Shown: positions 1 through 8,698, counted from the first letter of the stretch. The stretch is DNA of 36,137 bases from Prochloraceae cyanobacterium (GCA_030065755.1 JASJDA010000029.1:1-36137); one strand, 5' to 3'. Numbers and translations: made by a program. The notes: generated by a model from the letters alone, not told the origin.

Positions 1-1283
1 GCTGTTGCTATTGCTAACAAAGAAATAGAAACTGCTACAATTTTAATTTTTGACTCGTCCGCGAGTGTTGCTAAGGCAAAAAGAGCGATCGCTACTCCTA
101 TACTTATTTGTTTAACTCGATTTGTCACCTTGTAAGCTCGATTGCAGGAACTACAGATTTTAAGATGTCTGTCCGCTCTGGTAGGAAGTTGTGAGGGGCG
201 ATCGGCATTATTTTCGGCAACTTTTGAAGTAGAATAGCCCTGATAATATGGCAAAGAAGACCCAAATTTATCCAACCACTTGCGATATTCGACAACCAAC
301 AGATCGGATGTCTTCAGAGGTAAGTATAATTCTTCTAGAGTTTGTCCTATGCGCTCAATTTGTGCTTGTTGTCCCGCTATGAGCGGTAAATCTTGCTCTA
401 ATATTTTATTGGTATTCAAATGATCTAGCCAACGAGGTCTAAGTTTGACTCCCCAGGTCAAAAAATTGCGATAACCTCTCGACAGAAGACGACATCGACC
501 TTGACCCATAGGAATTGAATACAAAGCCAGTCCAAAACTCCAACCTCGCTCTTCAATATATGAGCTAAAAACAACTAAATTAGGAGCAACAAAAGAAATA
601 TTTCCCCAGTTTGGATTTGCTTTTCTCATTCCCCTATATCTGGCTCGAATTCCCTGAATTGAACTTTCGAGAATTTCCATTTCCAGAGGTTGGGCATTTT
701 TACGATCTCCACCACCTCTAGTACCGTGATGACTAATGGGAACGTGAGCTGGATCCGTAAGATTCTCAAACAAATAGGTTCGATCGTAAGGTAGATCCAA
801 GATAAAATCTTGTCTGACAAATTCCGGTTTATCTAGATCTGGTAGGGTAGGAATAAGCTCCTCACTAGCATCCTTTGATTCTCCCGCCCACATCCAAATC
901 ATACCTTGGCACTCTACAACCTGATAAGATTTTACACAGGAATTAGCTGGAATTTTAGCATCCTCTGGTAACTGGGGAATATGCAAACATTCTCCCTCAC
1001 TTCCAAATTGCCAGCCGTGATACAAACATTCAATTTTACCGTCAATAATTTGTCCGTCGGAGAGTTTAGCCGCACGATGAGGACACAAATCCCTCAAACA
1101 AACTAATTGTCCTTCACTGTTTCTAAATAAAACTAAAGCTTCGTCGTAAAGAGTGAACCCATAGGGACGATTTTTAGGTAAATCCTGAGTAAAAGTGACA
1201 GGATACCAATAATTTCTCCAGTTAAATTCCTGTTGTGCTTCGGTTATGGGTGTTGTCTCTGGTTTATTGGGAGTGAGTGTCAT
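1..1283 (-). CDS. PAO/Lls1-like Rieske oxygenase, copy 1 (3' end outside window)
   Basis: This is the third paralog in transcription order; it runs off the left edge and lacks only its last 20 or so codons. I read most of the frame from the ATG at 1281-1283 to position 3 codon by codon and found no stop. The Rieske [2Fe-2S] ligands are Cys67-x-His69 and Cys86-x2-His89. The mononuclear iron site is Asp177, His180 and His185 (motif DPAHVPISH). A Cys-Ser-Ser-Cys motif and two hydrophobic segments follow at the C terminus, as in plant pheophorbide a oxygenase, TIC55 and Lls1. These are membrane-bound, ferredoxin-dependent monooxygenases, often acting on chlorophyll catabolites. The substrate here is unknown. 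Residue 25 is Tyr where the other copies have Cys. It has its own upstream region resembling that of copy 3. Confidence 0.88.
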   Translation of the reverse strand, partial: MTLTPNKPETTPITEAQQEFNWRNYWYPVTFTQDLPKNRPYGFTLYDEALVLFRNSEGQLVCLRDLCPHRAAKLSDGQIIDGKIECLYHGWQFGSEGECLHIPQLPEDAKIPANSCVKSYQVVECQGMIWMWAGESKDASEELIPTLPDLDKPEFVRQDFILDLPYDRTYLFENLTDPAHVPISHHGTRGGGDRKNAQPLEMEILESSIQGIRARYRGMRKANPNWGNISFVAPNLVVFSSYIEERGWSFGLALYSIPMGQGRCRLLSRGYRNFLTWGVKLRPRWLDHLNTNKILEQDLPLIAGQQAQIERIGQTLEELYLPLKTSDLLVVEYRKWLDKFGSSLPYYQGYSTSKVAENNADRPSQLPTRADRHLKICSSCNRAYKVTNRVKQISIGVAIALFALATLADESKIKIVAVSISLLAIAT

Positions 1284-1322
1284 GTTTTTTTGAATTGTGT
1301 TGACGATCGCTATTTTTTCAAA

Positions 1323-1350
1323 GGTATACTTAGTTTATACACTTGTTCAA
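1323..1350 (-). promoter_or_regulatory. candidate promoter of Rieske copy 1
   Basis: On the minus strand TTGAAC is followed after 16 bases by TATACC. The same neighbourhood (TTGA, then AAGTGTATA, then an AT-rich stretch and GCGATCG) recurs upstream of copy 3 near 4135-4165, so promoter and gene appear to have been duplicated together. The box match is weak, so this is tentative. Confidence 0.3.
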
Positions 1351-1415
1351 CCAGAGATTTCCGATCGCAATACAGCGCTCGAAATATTTTCTTTAAAGTG
1401 CAGTTATTTATAATA

Positions 1416-2747
1416 TTAATGACGAGTATAAGATTGCTCGAACTTGGTTTTAATTATTTGAGTTACGATCGCAATTGCTATTGCTAACAAAGAAATAGAA
1501 ACTGCTACAATTTTAATTTTTGACTCGTCCGCGAGTGTTGCTAAGGCAAAAAGAGCGATCGCTACTCCTATACTTATTTGTTTAACTCGATTTGTCACCT
1601 TGTAAGCTTCATTACAGGAACTACAGATTTTAGTATGTCTGTCTAACCTGGTGGTGAGTTGTGAGGGGCTATCTGCCTTATTTTTGGGAACTTTTGAAGT
1701 AGAATAGCCCTGATAATATGGCAGGGAAAAGCCAAATTTATCCAACCACTTGCGATATTCAATAATAAATAAGTCAGAGGTTTTGAGAGGTAAATATAAT
1801 TGTTGTAGACTTTGTTGCGATCGCTCGATTTGCTCCTTTTGTCCTATAACTAGAGCCATATCTTCTTCTAAAATTCTGTTTTGACCCATGTGGACAAACC
1901 AACGAGGAGTTAACTTGAGTTTCCAAGTAAAAAAGTTGCGATAACTTCTGGTAAAAACGCGACATCGACCTAGACCCAGAGGAGTGGAATACAAAGCCAG
2001 TCCAAAAGACCAACCTCGATCTTCAATGGTAAATGTCAAAAGAACTAAATTAGGAGCAATAAAATCTAGATTTTTCCAAGAGACATTGGGTTTTTTAGTT
2101 TCTCTAAACCTTCCCTTAAACCCCTCAATAGAAGTTTCTAAAACTTTCATTTCTAATGGTTGAGCATTTTCTCGCTTACCTTGACTACCGTCGTGGCTGA
2201 AATGAATGTGAGCTGGATCTAAAACATTTTCTATAAAATAGCTTTGGTCGAAAGGTAGTTCGGTTACTTTCTCAGAAGAGACAAATCCAGGTTTGTCTAA
2301 ATCGGGTATGGTAGGAATCTTTTTCTCGTCTGCGCTTTCAGGATCTCCAGCCCACATCCAGATCGTACCTTGACACTCGACAACCCGATAAGATTGTACG
2401 CAGGAATTAGCAGGAATTTTGGCATCCTCTGGTAACTGGGGAATATGTAAACATTCTCCCTCACTTCCAAATTGCCAACCGTGATACAAACATTCTATTT
2501 TACCGTCGATAATTTGTCCGTCAGAGAGTTTAGCCGCACGATGAGGACACAAATCTTTCAAACAAACTAATTTTCCTTTGCTGTCTCTGAATAAGACTAT
2601 GGGTTCGTCATAGAGAGTAAACCCATAGGGAAGATTTTTAGGTAAATCCTGCGTAAAAGTAACGGGATACCAGCAGTTTCTCCAGTTAAATTCCTGTTGT
2701 ACTTCGGTTATGGGTGCTGTCTCTGGTTTATTGGGAGTGAGTGTCAT
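1416..2747 (-). CDS. PAO/Lls1-like Rieske oxygenase, copy 2
   Basis: A complete 443-aa member of the PAO/TIC55/Lls1 group of Rieske non-haem iron oxygenases. The Rieske ligands are Cys67, His69, Cys86 and His89. The catalytic iron site is Asp177, His180 and His185 within NVLDPAHIHFSH. Cys375-x2-Cys378 is followed by two hydrophobic segments near residues 390-435 that should anchor it in the membrane. In the family this CxxC is a candidate thioredoxin target. It starts 13 bases after the stop of copy 3 and has no room for its own promoter, so the two are probably cotranscribed. Its first 130 residues nearly match copy 3, while its last 45 or so visible codons match copy 1. The middle, which should line the substrate pocket, is its own. 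Substrate unknown. Confidence 0.9.
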   Translation of the reverse strand: MTLTPNKPETAPITEVQQEFNWRNCWYPVTFTQDLPKNLPYGFTLYDEPIVLFRDSKGKLVCLKDLCPHRAAKLSDGQIIDGKIECLYHGWQFGSEGECLHIPQLPEDAKIPANSCVQSYRVVECQGTIWMWAGDPESADEKKIPTIPDLDKPGFVSSEKVTELPFDQSYFIENVLDPAHIHFSHDGSQGKRENAQPLEMKVLETSIEGFKGRFRETKKPNVSWKNLDFIAPNLVLLTFTIEDRGWSFGLALYSTPLGLGRCRVFTRSYRNFFTWKLKLTPRWFVHMGQNRILEEDMALVIGQKEQIERSQQSLQQLYLPLKTSDLFIIEYRKWLDKFGFSLPYYQGYSTSKVPKNKADSPSQLTTRLDRHTKICSSCNEAYKVTNRVKQISIGVAIALFALATLADESKIKIVAVSISLLAIAIAIVTQIIKTKFEQSYTRH

Positions 2748-2760
2748 GTTTTTTTTTAAC

Positions 2761-4098
2761 TTAGTGACGAGTATAAGATACCTCGAACTTGGTTTTAATT
2801 ATTTGGGTTACTATTGCTGTTACTATTGCTAGCAAGGAAATAGAAACTGCCACAATTTTAATTGTTGAATTATCTGCGAGTGTAGCTGTGGCAAAAAGAG
2901 CGATCGCTAATCCTATACTTATTTGTTTAACTCGATTTGTCACCTTATAAGCTCTATTACAGGAACTACAGATTTTGGTATGTCGAGAGAATCGATCGAG
3001 TGGAACTTTTTCGAGGCGATGGTTTTCATTCCCCTTAGAGGTAGAATAGCCTTGATAACAGGGCAGATCGGGGGCAAATTTGTCAACCCACTTGTGATAT
3101 TCCATCAAAAACATATCGGATGTATTCAGAGGTAAATAAGCTTTTTTAAGACTTTTACCAGACTGTTTAATATATTTTTCTTGACCCAAAATTAAGAATA
3201 AATCTTCTTCCAATATTTTATTTTGGCGCAAATGTTCGAGCCAACGGGGTTTGCTTTTAAAAGACCAACTAAAAAAGTTGCCATATCTTCTGATTAAAAT
3301 TCTACTTCGACCTTGACCTAGAGGTATTGCATACAAAGCTAATCCACCTACAATAGATGGAACGCCCTTAGCAAAAATGTAATGCACTAAACAAGGAGCA
3401 ATAAACTCTAAATCTAACCAGTTTACATTATTAGGTTTGATATTGCTTCTATATCTAGCTTCAATTCCCCGTGCCGAAACAGAGAGAATTTCCATTTCTA
3501 GAGGTCGAGCATCTTCTCGTCTAGCACGAAGTTCGGTGCGATCGTGGCTAATGGGAACGTGAGCAGGATCTAATAAATTTTCTACTAAATAAGTTGGATC
3601 GTAAGGTAAATCGGTTACTGTGTCTATAATAACTAACCCAGGTGTCTCTAAATCTGTTACGATCGGAATGCTTTTCTCGTCTGCGCTTTCAGGGTCTCCA
3701 GCCCACATCCAGATCGTACCTTGACACTCGACAACCCGATAAGATTGTACGCAGGAATTAGCAGGAATTTTGGCATCCTCTGGTAACTGGGGAATATGTA
3801 AACATTCTCCTTCACTTCCAAATTGCCAACCGTGATACAAACATTCAATTTGACCGTCGATAATTTGTCCGTCAGAGAGTTTAGCCGCACGATGAGGACA
3901 CAAATCTCTCAAACAAACTAATTTTCCTTCGCTGTTTCTGAATAGGACTATGGGTTCGTCATAGAGAGTAAAACCATAGGGAAGATTTTTAGGTAAATCC
4001 TGCGTAAAAGTGACGGGATACCAGCAGTTTCTCCAGTTAAATTCCTGTTGTGCTTCGGATACGGGTGTTGTCTCCGGTTTATTAGAAGTGAGTGTCAT
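2761..4098 (-). CDS. PAO/Lls1-like Rieske oxygenase, copy 3 (first in the tandem)
   Basis: A 445-aa protein from the ATG at 4096-4098, chosen because it aligns exactly with the MTLT starts of the other copies. An in-frame start 36 bases upstream would only add a lysine/isoleucine-rich leader. It has the Rieske motifs CPHR and CLYHGW, the mononuclear iron motif DPAHVPISH, a Cys-Ser-Ser-Cys motif and two C-terminal hydrophobic segments. The central region (about residues 150-350) is clearly different from copies 1 and 2, including an Arg-rich stretch after the iron site (TELRARRED). Different substrates or partners for the three enzymes are therefore possible. It is the promoter-proximal gene of the tandem. 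Confidence 0.9.
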   Translation of the reverse strand: MTLTSNKPETTPVSEAQQEFNWRNCWYPVTFTQDLPKNLPYGFTLYDEPIVLFRNSEGKLVCLRDLCPHRAAKLSDGQIIDGQIECLYHGWQFGSEGECLHIPQLPEDAKIPANSCVQSYRVVECQGTIWMWAGDPESADEKSIPIVTDLETPGLVIIDTVTDLPYDPTYLVENLLDPAHVPISHDRTELRARREDARPLEMEILSVSARGIEARYRSNIKPNNVNWLDLEFIAPCLVHYIFAKGVPSIVGGLALYAIPLGQGRSRILIRRYGNFFSWSFKSKPRWLEHLRQNKILEEDLFLILGQEKYIKQSGKSLKKAYLPLNTSDMFLMEYHKWVDKFAPDLPCYQGYSTSKGNENHRLEKVPLDRFSRHTKICSSCNRAYKVTNRVKQISIGLAIALFATATLADNSTIKIVAVSISLLAIVTAIVTQIIKTKFEVSYTRH

Positions 4099-4231
4099 GT
4101 TCTTTAGTTTGTTGGCGATCGCTATTTTTTTCAAGCTCTATTTATATATACACTTTCTCAACCACAGATTTCCGATCGCGCGTCGAGGAAAAAACTCATT
4201 GTTTTATTGCCGTGGCGACAGTAATATGTAT

Positions 4232-4279
4232 ATATCCGACTTGGATTATGTTGACTTTAGAAAATAATTAGTCGGATAT
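4232..4279. repeat. inverted repeat between Rieske copy 3 and hisZ
   Basis: ATATCCGAC at 4232-4240 is mirrored perfectly by GTCGGATAT at 4271-4279, with 30 bases between. It sits downstream of hisZ and upstream of the Rieske tandem, both on the minus strand. No T-run follows either arm, so it is not an obvious intrinsic terminator; it could be an operator or a weak hairpin. Confidence 0.45.
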
Positions 4280-4311
4280 TTCAGAAATACACCAGAAAAT
4301 CTTTGGGAGTG

Positions 4312-5529
4312 TCAAAGTTTTTCGACAGTAGCGTTACCGTCTGCTTCTACCCAAGCAAGAGACTTAATTCGACAACTACGAGCATATTCTCTAATTTCTT
4401 CTGGCGATCGTCCCCCTAAATCGATTTCTACTCGCACTAAATTCTCAGCCGCTCGCAGATTTTTAGCACAGATAAGTGCAGCAGCTTCTGATTCTGGTGT
4501 TTTAGCAATGACTAACCAATCGCTGGCTGGGGTTTGTTGAGGTAATTTAGAGGTAGGCAACAGACAAGAGTGTAAATCTTCCACGTTCAAAGAAAAACCT
4601 ATTCCTGGGAATGTTTGACCTTGGGGATGATACATAGCTAATAGTCGATCGTAGCGTCCTCCTTGTCCTAAAAGATGCCATCGATCGTCTTTATAACTTA
4701 TAGCTTTGAAAATAATGCCAGTATAGTAGTCAATAGTTTGAAGCAAGCTAAGATCTAAAATAATTGGTAAAGAATTAGAGCTACTAGCTTCGAGAAGTTC
4801 GCTAAGAGATTTTAGTTTGTTAACAATTTCTTGTCCTGACTCGTCGAGATCCAGACTAGCAACTTTTTGCAATACGTCTGCTGGTTTTCCTCGCAAGTCA
4901 AATATAAATAGAGCCCTTTCTCTTAATTCTGGAGAAAGATCTAATTCTTCAATTGCAATCCGATCTAAATTAGCCAAACAAGCGCGGACTTGTTTTCTTA
5001 TGGTTTTTGGAAAAGGAGATAGAAGATTTCGCGTCAATCCTGCTTCTCCTATAATCAAGTGCCATTCTTCTACACCTAACTGATGAAAGCAATCCGCTAA
5101 CAGCAGTATAATTTCTGCATCTGCAAGTATTCCGCCAGAAAAAAGTAATTCTACTCCAGCTTGATAAAATTCTAATTGACGACCGTGACGATCGCTTGGG
5201 GTTGGATTGCGAAATATATTCGCTCGGTAACAAAGGCGTTGGGGGAAGTTATTATCATTCATGCGGGTAACTGCAGCACGCGCAATGGATGCTGTCAATT
5301 CGGGACGCAGTCCTAGAGTCCCTTCGGAGCGATCCTGAAGCTGAATTACGGTTGAGTGTTCGATCGCTCCACCAGCCATTAAGGTGTCTAATTTTTCGAG
5401 AGTTGAAGTAACAATTCGCTGATAGCCCCACTGTCCGAAGATTTGCTGTAGGCGATCGTTTATCCAGCATTTTTGGGCAACCTCTAAAGGTAGTAAATCC
5501 CTGGCTCCGGCTGGTGGTTGGTAAATCAT
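4312..5529 (-). CDS. hisZ: ATP phosphoribosyltransferase regulatory subunit HisZ
   Basis: A 405-aa paralog of histidyl-tRNA synthetase. In species with short HisG, HisZ forms a complex with it and confers histidine feedback control on the first step of histidine synthesis. The class II synthetase core is visible: PPAGARDLLP near the N terminus, the motif-2 region GLRPELT followed by a run ending in FRNPTPS, and GQGGRYDRLL. The length and a C-terminal part that departs from the HisRS anticodon-binding domain favour HisZ over HisS. It is divergent from recQ, with 43 bases between the two start codons. No hisG lies in the window. Confidence 0.9.
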   Translation of the reverse strand: MIYQPPAGARDLLPLEVAQKCWINDRLQQIFGQWGYQRIVTSTLEKLDTLMAGGAIEHSTVIQLQDRSEGTLGLRPELTASIARAAVTRMNDNNFPQRLCYRANIFRNPTPSDRHGRQLEFYQAGVELLFSGGILADAEIILLLADCFHQLGVEEWHLIIGEAGLTRNLLSPFPKTIRKQVRACLANLDRIAIEELDLSPELRERALFIFDLRGKPADVLQKVASLDLDESGQEIVNKLKSLSELLEASSSNSLPIILDLSLLQTIDYYTGIIFKAISYKDDRWHLLGQGGRYDRLLAMYHPQGQTFPGIGFSLNVEDLHSCLLPTSKLPQQTPASDWLVIAKTPESEAAALICAKNLRAAENLVRVEIDLGGRSPEEIREYARSCRIKSLAWVEADGNATVEKL

Positions 5530-5572
5530 TGGCTGTTGTCGGCTCTTATTTGACGGCTATTATTTTAAACTA

Positions 5573-7027
5573 ATGATTCATTATGCGATCGATTGGGAAC
5601 GAGTCCGCACCAGTTTCCAAAAAATTTGGGGCTATTCAGATTTTCGACCCCCTCAAGGAGAAATTGTGCGCAGTTTACTAGAGGGTAAAGATGCTCTAAT
5701 TGTAATGCCGACAGGAGGAGGTAAGTCAATTTGTTTTCAGTTACCAGCGCTGCTACAGACTGGGTTAACTATCGTAGTTTCTCCTTTGGTCGCGTTAATG
5801 GAAAACCAGGTCAGAGAATTGCAACAACGTCAACTAAGCGCTGCTTCTCTCCACAGTCAGTTAGAAAAATACCAACGCAAGCAAATCTTAAGCGCAATAG
5901 AAAAACAGGATTTAAGGTTACTTTACCTTTCTCCAGAAACTTTATTGAGTCCTCCAGTTTGGCAAAGATTGTCTCAACCGAATATTAAGATTAATGGTTT
6001 AATTCTCGATGAAGCACACTGTTTGGTGCAGTGGGGGGAAACTTTTCGACCTGCATATCGGCGTTTGGGTGCGGTGCGACCTGCTTTATTAAAGAATAAA
6101 CCTCCTGGTACTAAAATAGCGATCGCTGCTTTTACTGCTACTGCTGACCCTACCGCACAGGCGATCGTCACTAATACCCTCCAATTACAACAACCAGAAT
6201 CTTTTTTGCTCAGTCCTTATCGCTCTAATCTCAACCTTCAAGTTAAGGTAATTTGGACTCCAAGAGGAAGAAAACAGCAGATGTTAAAGTTTATCCAAAA
6301 AAGAGGATCTCAAGCAGGTTTGGTTTACGTGCGATCGCGAAGAGATAGCGAAGAATTAGCAATGTGGTTTGCTCGATCGCAATATAAAACAGCAGCATAT
6401 CACGCAGGTTTAAGTCCCCAGCAGAGGCGTAAAATTGAAAACGATTGGTTAGACGATCGAACTCAATTTGTAGTTTGCACTTCTGCCTTTGGTATGGGTA
6501 TTAACAAGCCAAATGTACGCTGGGTAGTTCATTTTCAAGCCCCTCAACTATTATCCGAATATCTTCAAGAAATTGGTCGAGGTGGAAGGGACGGTAAAAA
6601 AGCAGATGCTTTTACTTTGATTAGCGAACCTACAGGATGGCTTAACCCAGAGGACAAACAAAAAGAGCGCTTTTTTGCTCTTAACCTACAGAAACAGTAT
6701 AGAAAAGCCCAACAAATCGCTAAAAAAATCCCCTCGATCGGAGATATTGAAACTATTAAACATCAGTTTGCCAATGGGGAAATTGCTCTTTCTCTTCTTC
6801 ACAGTGTGGGTCAACTAGAATGGATTGACCCCTTCAATTATCAGCGTAATAACGATCGAGCGCAGAAATCTTTTTCTCAACTCAATGCCATGCAACAGCG
6901 CTCACAACGAGAAATGAGTCAATTTTTAACTACAAACAAGTGTCGCTGGCAATTTTTACTCAACGCTTTTGGTTTTACTAAAGAAGCCACGGGGTTTAAG
7001 TGCGGACATTGCGATCGTTGTTTGTAA
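5573..7027 (+). CDS. recQ: RecQ-family ATP-dependent DNA helicase
   Basis: A 484-aa superfamily 2 3'-5' DNA helicase for recombination and repair. Walker A is PTGGGKS (residues 46-52) and Walker B is DEAH (146-149). The second RecA domain has GMGINKP and the motif VI region QEIGRGGRDG. The RecQ zinc-binding subdomain closes the protein with Cys457, Cys477, Cys480 and Cys483. The chain ends almost immediately after the last zinc cysteine, so the winged-helix and HRDC domains of E. coli RecQ are absent. This short form is common in cyanobacteria. The stop codon is inside a 10-bp inverted repeat. Confidence 0.92.
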   Translation: MIHYAIDWERVRTSFQKIWGYSDFRPPQGEIVRSLLEGKDALIVMPTGGGKSICFQLPALLQTGLTIVVSPLVALMENQVRELQQRQLSAASLHSQLEKYQRKQILSAIEKQDLRLLYLSPETLLSPPVWQRLSQPNIKINGLILDEAHCLVQWGETFRPAYRRLGAVRPALLKNKPPGTKIAIAAFTATADPTAQAIVTNTLQLQQPESFLLSPYRSNLNLQVKVIWTPRGRKQQMLKFIQKRGSQAGLVYVRSRRDSEELAMWFARSQYKTAAYHAGLSPQQRRKIENDWLDDRTQFVVCTSAFGMGINKPNVRWVVHFQAPQLLSEYLQEIGRGGRDGKKADAFTLISEPTGWLNPEDKQKERFFALNLQKQYRKAQQIAKKIPSIGDIETIKHQFANGEIALSLLHSVGQLEWIDPFNYQRNNDRAQKSFSQLNAMQQRSQREMSQFLTTNKCRWQFLLNAFGFTKEATGFKCGHCDRCL

Positions 7028-7055
7028 GGTAAAATTTTCCTTTTTCCTTACAAAC
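7020..7055. repeat. stem-loop overlapping the recQ stop codon
   Basis: GTTTGTAAGG (7020-7029) is mirrored perfectly by CCTTACAAAC (7046-7055), with a 16-base loop. The recQ stop lies in the left arm. A-rich rather than T-rich sequence follows on the plus strand, so this may protect the 3' end of the transcript rather than act as a classical terminator. Confidence 0.5.
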
Positions 7056-7068
7056 AGGTAAAAAAATA

Positions 7069-7165
7069 AATAAGTAGTCGTTTATAAATAAACATAATTA
7101 TCATTACTTGGAGAGTTTTCAATCTAATTAATACCTAGTTGTTTATTTATAGTTGACTACTTAAT
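7069..7165. repeat. long imperfect inverted repeat in recQ / membrane-protein gap
   Basis: The 25-base arms at 7069-7093 and 7141-7165 pair at 21 of 25 positions, with about 47 AT-rich bases between. Visible shared blocks are AAGTAGTC and TATAAATAAAC. It is much longer than needed for a terminator and could be a small decayed mobile element or a convergent transcription-end structure. Confidence 0.55.
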
Positions 7166-7198
7166 AACCTGATTGTCATTTCGTTAATAACTATAAAT

Positions 7199-7223
7199 TA
7201 AAAAAGTAACATTCTCGTTACTT
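7199..7223 (-). terminator. intrinsic terminator of the larE operon
   Basis: Read on the minus strand, AAGTAAC and GTTACTT pair around a 6-base loop and are followed by TTTTTAATTTA. It lies just downstream of the membrane-protein stop at 7231. The stem is short and AT-rich but the T-run is in the right place. Confidence 0.6.
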
Positions 7224-7230
7224 CTCCTGA

Positions 7231-7560
7231 TTAGTTATTTTTTTGACCGCCTTTACCCTCGTTGTATGTATTATTTATCTCCCACAGACCAACAGCACCA
7301 GTCCAGAATGTATAAATGCCAGCTCTAATGGGATTTTCACCACGACGATAAGCGATGGTAAAAGCGACTATGCCTTCTATAAGATGAGAAAACAACACAA
7401 AACTCCCAATCCAGAACAGTATCTCTAGGATGTGGGGTAAAGGACGATCGGCGATTGTACTATAAATCTGTCCCACGGTTAGTCCCAAGGCTATAGCAAT
7501 AAAGGCACATGAAAGAATTTTGATAATTGAGGATAACGAATAATTCATTTCTTTCGACAT
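7231..7560 (-). CDS. small membrane protein of unknown function
   Basis: A 109-aa protein from the ATG at 7558-7560; a TTG one codon upstream is also in frame. Three hydrophobic segments are visible, at about residues 11-30, 42-66 and 78-94, with a charged YRRGENP loop between the last two. The tail is polar (NEGKGGQKNN). It starts 22 bases after larE on the same strand and is followed by a terminator, so the two probably form an operon. I do not recognise the family; the general pattern recalls small DUF1145-like membrane proteins, but only weakly. Confidence 0.6.
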   Translation of the reverse strand: MSKEMNYSLSSIIKILSCAFIAIALGLTVGQIYSTIADRPLPHILEILFWIGSFVLFSHLIEGIVAFTIAYRRGENPIRAGIYTFWTGAVGLWEINNTYNEGKGGQKNN

Positions 7561-7582
7561 CAATGAGTTAAGCTTCTGCGCA

Positions 7583-8386
7583 TTAAGCTAAAACGCGATT
7601 GAGTTTACCACTGCGATAGCCTTCTAAATCGAGAGTAACGAAAATAAATCCGTATTCTTGAAATACTGATACTAATTTGGATAAGTCTGTATTGAGAATA
7701 AAATCTTTTATTTGTTCTGGAGGCAATTCTATTCTGGCAGTGTCTTCTTGGGAACGAACTCGAATATTTTTATATCCTAGTTTGCGTAAATATACTTCTG
7801 CACGACCTACTCTTTGCAATTTAGCAACAGTAATTTCTTCTCCATAAGGAAAACGAGAACTAAGACAGGGTTGCGCTGGTTTGTCCCACCAAGTAAGTCC
7901 TAGTTGGAAAGAAATTTCCCGCACCTCAGCTTTAGTCACCCCAACTTCAGCTAAAGGCGATCGCGCACCTCTTTCTTTTGCTGCTTGTATTCCTGGTCGA
8001 TAGTCTCTCAAGTCATCGGCATTGACTCCATCTACTACGTAAGAATAACCTCGCTGAAGTGCTAGAGGTTTTAGAGTGTCGTGGAGTTCGCTTTTGCAGA
8101 AATAACAGCGGTTGACTGGGTTAGAAGTATAGTTGGGGTTGTCCATTTCCCGAGTTTCTACTAACTCGTGAGTAATGCCAATTTCTGCCGCTTGAACTCT
8201 AGCATCTTCCAATTCTTCTGGTAAAAGAGAAGGAGAAACCGCAGTTACCGCTAAAGCGCGATCGCCCAAAACATCCCTAGCAATTTTTGCCACTAGGGTA
8301 CTGTCAATACCTCCAGAATAGGCAATTAATGCCCGATCCATTTCTTTAAAGATAGTTTTGAGTTGCTCTATTTTTTTATCTAGCAT
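7583..8386 (-). CDS. larE: LarE-type ATP-dependent sulfur transferase
   Basis: A 267-aa PP-loop enzyme. LarE adenylylates pyridinium-3,5-biscarboxylic acid mononucleotide and converts its carboxylates to thiocarboxylates for the nickel-pincer cofactor of lactate racemase and related enzymes. The PP-loop SGGIDS is at residues 24-29. The conserved PCLSSRFPYG block carries Cys174, the position of the sacrificial cysteine in Lactobacillus LarE. A Cys94-x2-Cys97 pair is also present. Three such cysteines are the signature of LarE forms that hold a [4Fe-4S] cluster and deliver sulfur catalytically. No larA, larB or larC lies in the window, so the user of the cofactor is not known. Confidence 0.88.
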   Translation of the reverse strand: MLDKKIEQLKTIFKEMDRALIAYSGGIDSTLVAKIARDVLGDRALAVTAVSPSLLPEELEDARVQAAEIGITHELVETREMDNPNYTSNPVNRCYFCKSELHDTLKPLALQRGYSYVVDGVNADDLRDYRPGIQAAKERGARSPLAEVGVTKAEVREISFQLGLTWWDKPAQPCLSSRFPYGEEITVAKLQRVGRAEVYLRKLGYKNIRVRSQEDTARIELPPEQIKDFILNTDLSKLVSVFQEYGFIFVTLDLEGYRSGKLNRVLA

Positions 8387-8698
8387 GGCGGGAATTAATC
8401 TCGTAGCTACTCTTTTAAATTATCGATCGGTTTATCGAGTTCGCGATCGTTTATTAATATTACTTGTAAAGTAAAAATAACGAGGCGATCGAAATTTTTG
8501 TAACAATACTCTAAAAAATAATACAATCCTGGTCTAGCGAAGTGCGCAGGTCGGGGAGAATGACACCAACATAATCGAGGTGTTTATATCCCTGTTATTG
8601 TTTGTGTGACAACTAGGGTATTGCCACAAGTTGAATGTTGTCTAACGTTTTTATTGGTGTATCTTAAATACTGCTATCCTAATCCAACAGTTCAAGTT
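8387..8698. other. gap between larE and tonB
   Basis: A 312-base divergent region with several HIP1-type GCGATCG motifs near 8420-8490. I saw no RNA gene and no convincing Fur-like iron box. A GTG at 8606 is in frame with tonB and could extend it, but the extension would be Cys/Tyr/Leu-rich and unlike a TonB start. Confidence 0.5.

Noticed and set aside
1233-1487. Plus-strand frame across the Rieske copy 1/2 gap
   Set aside because: It overlaps two well supported minus-strand genes and the shared upstream region and has no recognisable features.
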